From the NCBI GenBank assembly GCA_963693285.1, contig OY848917.1, forward strand, positions 2,916,501-2,980,500: a stretch of 64,000 nucleotides of DNA. Reading direction: 5' to 3'. The DNA comes from Xestospongia muta. Taxonomy: Eukaryota; Porifera; Demospongiae; Haplosclerida; Petrosiidae. The notes under the pieces are model-generated. The model saw only the letters and a list, made by a program, of their open reading frames with translations, did not search any database and was not told the DNA's origin. The number at the start of each line of letters is the position of its first letter. Within the stretch, counting starts at the first letter, position 1. Shown here piece after piece: positions 61,932 through 64,000 of the stretch. A program made the position numbers and the translations under genes.

Positions 61932-61940
61932 ATATAAAAG
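61932..61940 (+). promoter_or_regulatory. TATA box of the thiaminase-like gene
   Basis: ATATAAAAG lies 94 bases before the ATG at 62034, which would put the transcription start near 61965 and give a short 5' leader. The presence of a eukaryotic core promoter argues that the gene is resident in the host genome and not bacterial contamination. Confidence 0.5.
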
Positions 61941-62033
61941 TGATAGACAGCTCTAATTCTAATCACTATAGAGATTGACTATAAGACTAGAAAACATCAC
62001 AGAAAATATCCTTAGTTGTGTTACACCGAAAGA

Positions 62034-63317
62034 ATGTTAGCTACTCTCAGTTGTCTGTTGTCTTTTCTATTGGCATGGGGTTCTGCTACTGTTACGTTGA
62101 AGGTGGGCATATACAATTCAATTCCTGACCTTCAAGGAGATGGCTTTGCTTCATACAAATCCATGATAGAAGAAGGGTTTAATTCCAATGACCGTACTGT
62201 GGATGCTATTGTAGATCCAAATGTATATTCTCCATATGGAGATCTCAAAAAATACTTAGAGCAGGATGGCTTTGATCTCATTGAAATTGATACTGCCAAC
62301 TTATTGGACATTAACGATCTCTTAGTAAATACAGAAATAGTTCAACCAATGCCATCTGATACATTGCCAACTGCTAAAAGTGCAGTCCAGGTTAATAATC
62401 AGCTGCTAGGCTATCCAACTTTGGTTTGTGGTAATTTCATTATTGGTCTATCACCAGGTACTGAATGTAAGTGCCCCCTAAAAGATGCTCGTGTTAATTC
62501 AGCATTATTTGCAACATCTATTGAACTATGTAAAGAGAATTTGCTATCCACTTCAACAACATATAAGAGATTATACGGTGGCAAAATGAATGATGACGAT
62601 GGTTGGTACTTACCATACCTTTATATGGATGCCTATATTGACATTAATGGTCCAGTCTCGGTGACAAAAGCAGTAGAAGATGTACTTGCAGGAACAGTAG
62701 ATTCAAACGTATGTCAAAACTTAAACTGGTTCATCAATCAATGTAGTAATACTGATGATCCAACTATAAACAAATGTTACCAAGATTTTTCCGGAAGCTA
62801 TGTGGAGTCCAGCAGCAATGTTTACCCAGACATCAATAATCAGAAGACTATGTTCTTTTTTGGATTCTCTGAAAAGACAGCAATGGTAAAGCAGACTTCA
62901 GACACTTGTCCTTATGCTGCCATATCTTGGCCACTCGGTCCTTCAAATTACATGCTCCAATTTACTGATGCTCTTGTAGTCAATAGTGTGCAATGGGCAG
63001 CTGCTGATGAAGAGAAAAAGAATGCCATCCGTGAGTTCATTACTTATTTTACAGGATACGATCTTCGGCGCAAAATTGCCCTTGGTAAAGACCTTAGTCC
63101 TCCTCGAAATCGCTATCTATTACAAGCCATAGAAAGTTTTTACAAAACGGTCGAAGATAATATCTATCAGGATCTGTACTGGCAACTACAGCGATCGGTA
63201 GCTGCCCCAACCCTTTCTGATTCTGATAGATCAACTATGCAAACCAATCTTGCAACATATTGTATATCGTCTACATCAAGTTCTACATCAAATTATGAAG
63301 CGAAAACTGAGCTTTAA
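62034..63317 (+). CDS. Secreted thiaminase I-like protein (thiamine pyridinylase family), intronless
   Basis: 427 residues from ATG 62034; the frame also extends six codons up to a TTG, which I reject. A signal peptide is clear (MLATLSCLLSFLLAWGSA), so the product is secreted. The mature part starts TVTLKVGIYNSIPD and looks like a periplasmic-binding-type fold as in bacterial thiaminase I, which cleaves thiamine by exchanging its thiazole for another base. Recognisable family positions: nucleophile Cys132 in GYPTLVCGN (bacterial GLPQILCTN), Glu280 in FFGFSEKTAM (bacterial IGYSE), Asp312 in LQFTDALVVNS (bacterial FYSDVVSVNS), plus DGFDLIEID near residue 80. Extra Cys pairs suggest disulfides. 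There is a eukaryotic TATA box upstream and an AATAAA downstream. Activity is inferred from motifs only. Confidence 0.8.
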   Translation: MLATLSCLLSFLLAWGSATVTLKVGIYNSIPDLQGDGFASYKSMIEEGFNSNDRTVDAIVDPNVYSPYGDLKKYLEQDGFDLIEIDTANLLDINDLLVNTEIVQPMPSDTLPTAKSAVQVNNQLLGYPTLVCGNFIIGLSPGTECKCPLKDARVNSALFATSIELCKENLLSTSTTYKRLYGGKMNDDDGWYLPYLYMDAYIDINGPVSVTKAVEDVLAGTVDSNVCQNLNWFINQCSNTDDPTINKCYQDFSGSYVESSSNVYPDINNQKTMFFFGFSEKTAMVKQTSDTCPYAAISWPLGPSNYMLQFTDALVVNSVQWAAADEEKKNAIREFITYFTGYDLRRKIALGKDLSPPRNRYLLQAIESFYKTVEDNIYQDLYWQLQRSVAAPTLSDSDRSTMQTNLATYCISSTSSSTSNYEAKTEL

Positions 63318-64000
63318 TTGAAGAGTATGCATGGTCTTGGCTAATGACTTCCTAGTTGTACATCTATTTCATAAATAGTACTTATAAACGTAAATAAATT
63401 TCATTATTCTGTAACAATACATGCATACATTGTTGTTGAAACAAGACCATTATCTTTAATTCATATTTGATTGTGAAAATGTAAAAGAAAATTAATTATA
63501 TTAATTTAAATGGTAAATAGTTATGATGACATAAAGTTTTATTTGGGCATCTAGTCGAATTAAACAGAGGATATGAATTTATAAAATGAATTAAATGCAC
63601 GTGCACATTGTATTCTATTTCCTTCTTATGTTTGCATAGGGCAGAGCACCTGTTGCCTTCTCTTAATTGGAAAAGCTGTTGCCTATTTTTGTTAACACGA
63701 TTACTACCACTAATGTCTAGGCAACTATAGTATAAATTATAATTAATAAGTAATACAGAATGTTGTTAATACTTCTATATATCTCATTATGTGATATTTG
63801 TAACAAAAATGGCAATGGATTGTTTAAATCAACCAATTTAATGGAGATTTAAAATAAAAATCATTTATAGTTTTAGTTAACACAATGTGGGGTCCTGATA
63901 TTGTTCATGACAAACATTAGTTATGAATAATTTAGTTTGAGATTCTGCATGTTACTATATATCATTATAATAATAAATTGGTTGATTTCTGTGGTCATTA
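63318..64000. other. 3' flank of the thiaminase-like gene, no further gene seen
   Basis: AT-rich sequence to the end of the window, without an open frame I can support. Confidence 0.5.
63393..63398 (+). terminator. Polyadenylation signal of the thiaminase-like gene
   Basis: AATAAA 76 bases past the stop codon, followed by a T/GT-rich stretch, as expected for a eukaryotic 3' end. Confidence 0.55.

Overview
The window looks like nuclear DNA of an early-branching animal, most probably a demosponge. It is AT-rich, its split genes have GT...AG introns, and it carries clustered rhodopsin-like receptors of a divergent, lineage-specific type, a large secreted beta-helix protein of the kind annotated 'Pmp-like' in sponges and corals, and a glucose-6-phosphate isomerase gene with 22 coding exons. 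The species assignment is inference; no rRNA, tRNA or mitochondrial marker is present.

Layout. (1) 1-21024, minus strand: array A, eleven tandem copies of one single-exon 7TM receptor. Two N-terminal subtypes (MAEC and MEEC/MEDC) mostly alternate. Five copies are open (4391, 6636, 10256, 15151, 18804) and six are broken by nonsense, frameshift, deletion, truncation or a local inversion. (2) 21860-38174: array B, four intact plus-strand receptors of a sister subfamily (21860, 26029, 35536, 37074), interleaved with a 1954-residue beta-helix plus multi-TM protein on the minus strand (27823-33687), a truncated copy of its membrane domain (24293-25041) and a receptor relic (23478-23650). The gene at 26029 is a chimera of its two neighbours. 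(3) 38763-47662, minus: glucose-6-phosphate isomerase (22 coding exons, 555 aa), whose introns hold a MITE, a 31-bp minisatellite and a probable piggyBac remnant. (4) 47977-53403, plus: two tandem four-exon glycine N-acyltransferase-like genes; the duplications dragged along pieces of isomerase exons 1 and 2. (5) 55157-60885, minus: an eight-exon PH-domain docking/adaptor protein (799 aa). (6) 62034-63317, plus: an intronless secreted protein that matches thiaminase I (thiamine pyridinylase), with its catalytic Cys, Glu and Asp recognisable.

How it fits together. The left 38 kb is a birth-and-death receptor locus in which receptor genes, spacers, small transposons and the beta-helix gene are copied as segments and then decay or recombine. 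The right 26 kb is more stable housekeeping and signalling sequence, apart from the duplicated acyltransferase and the thiaminase-like gene, which is the best candidate for horizontal transfer. Exon boundaries were set by eye from splice consensus, reading-frame continuity and protein similarity. Identity statements between copies are visual, not computed.
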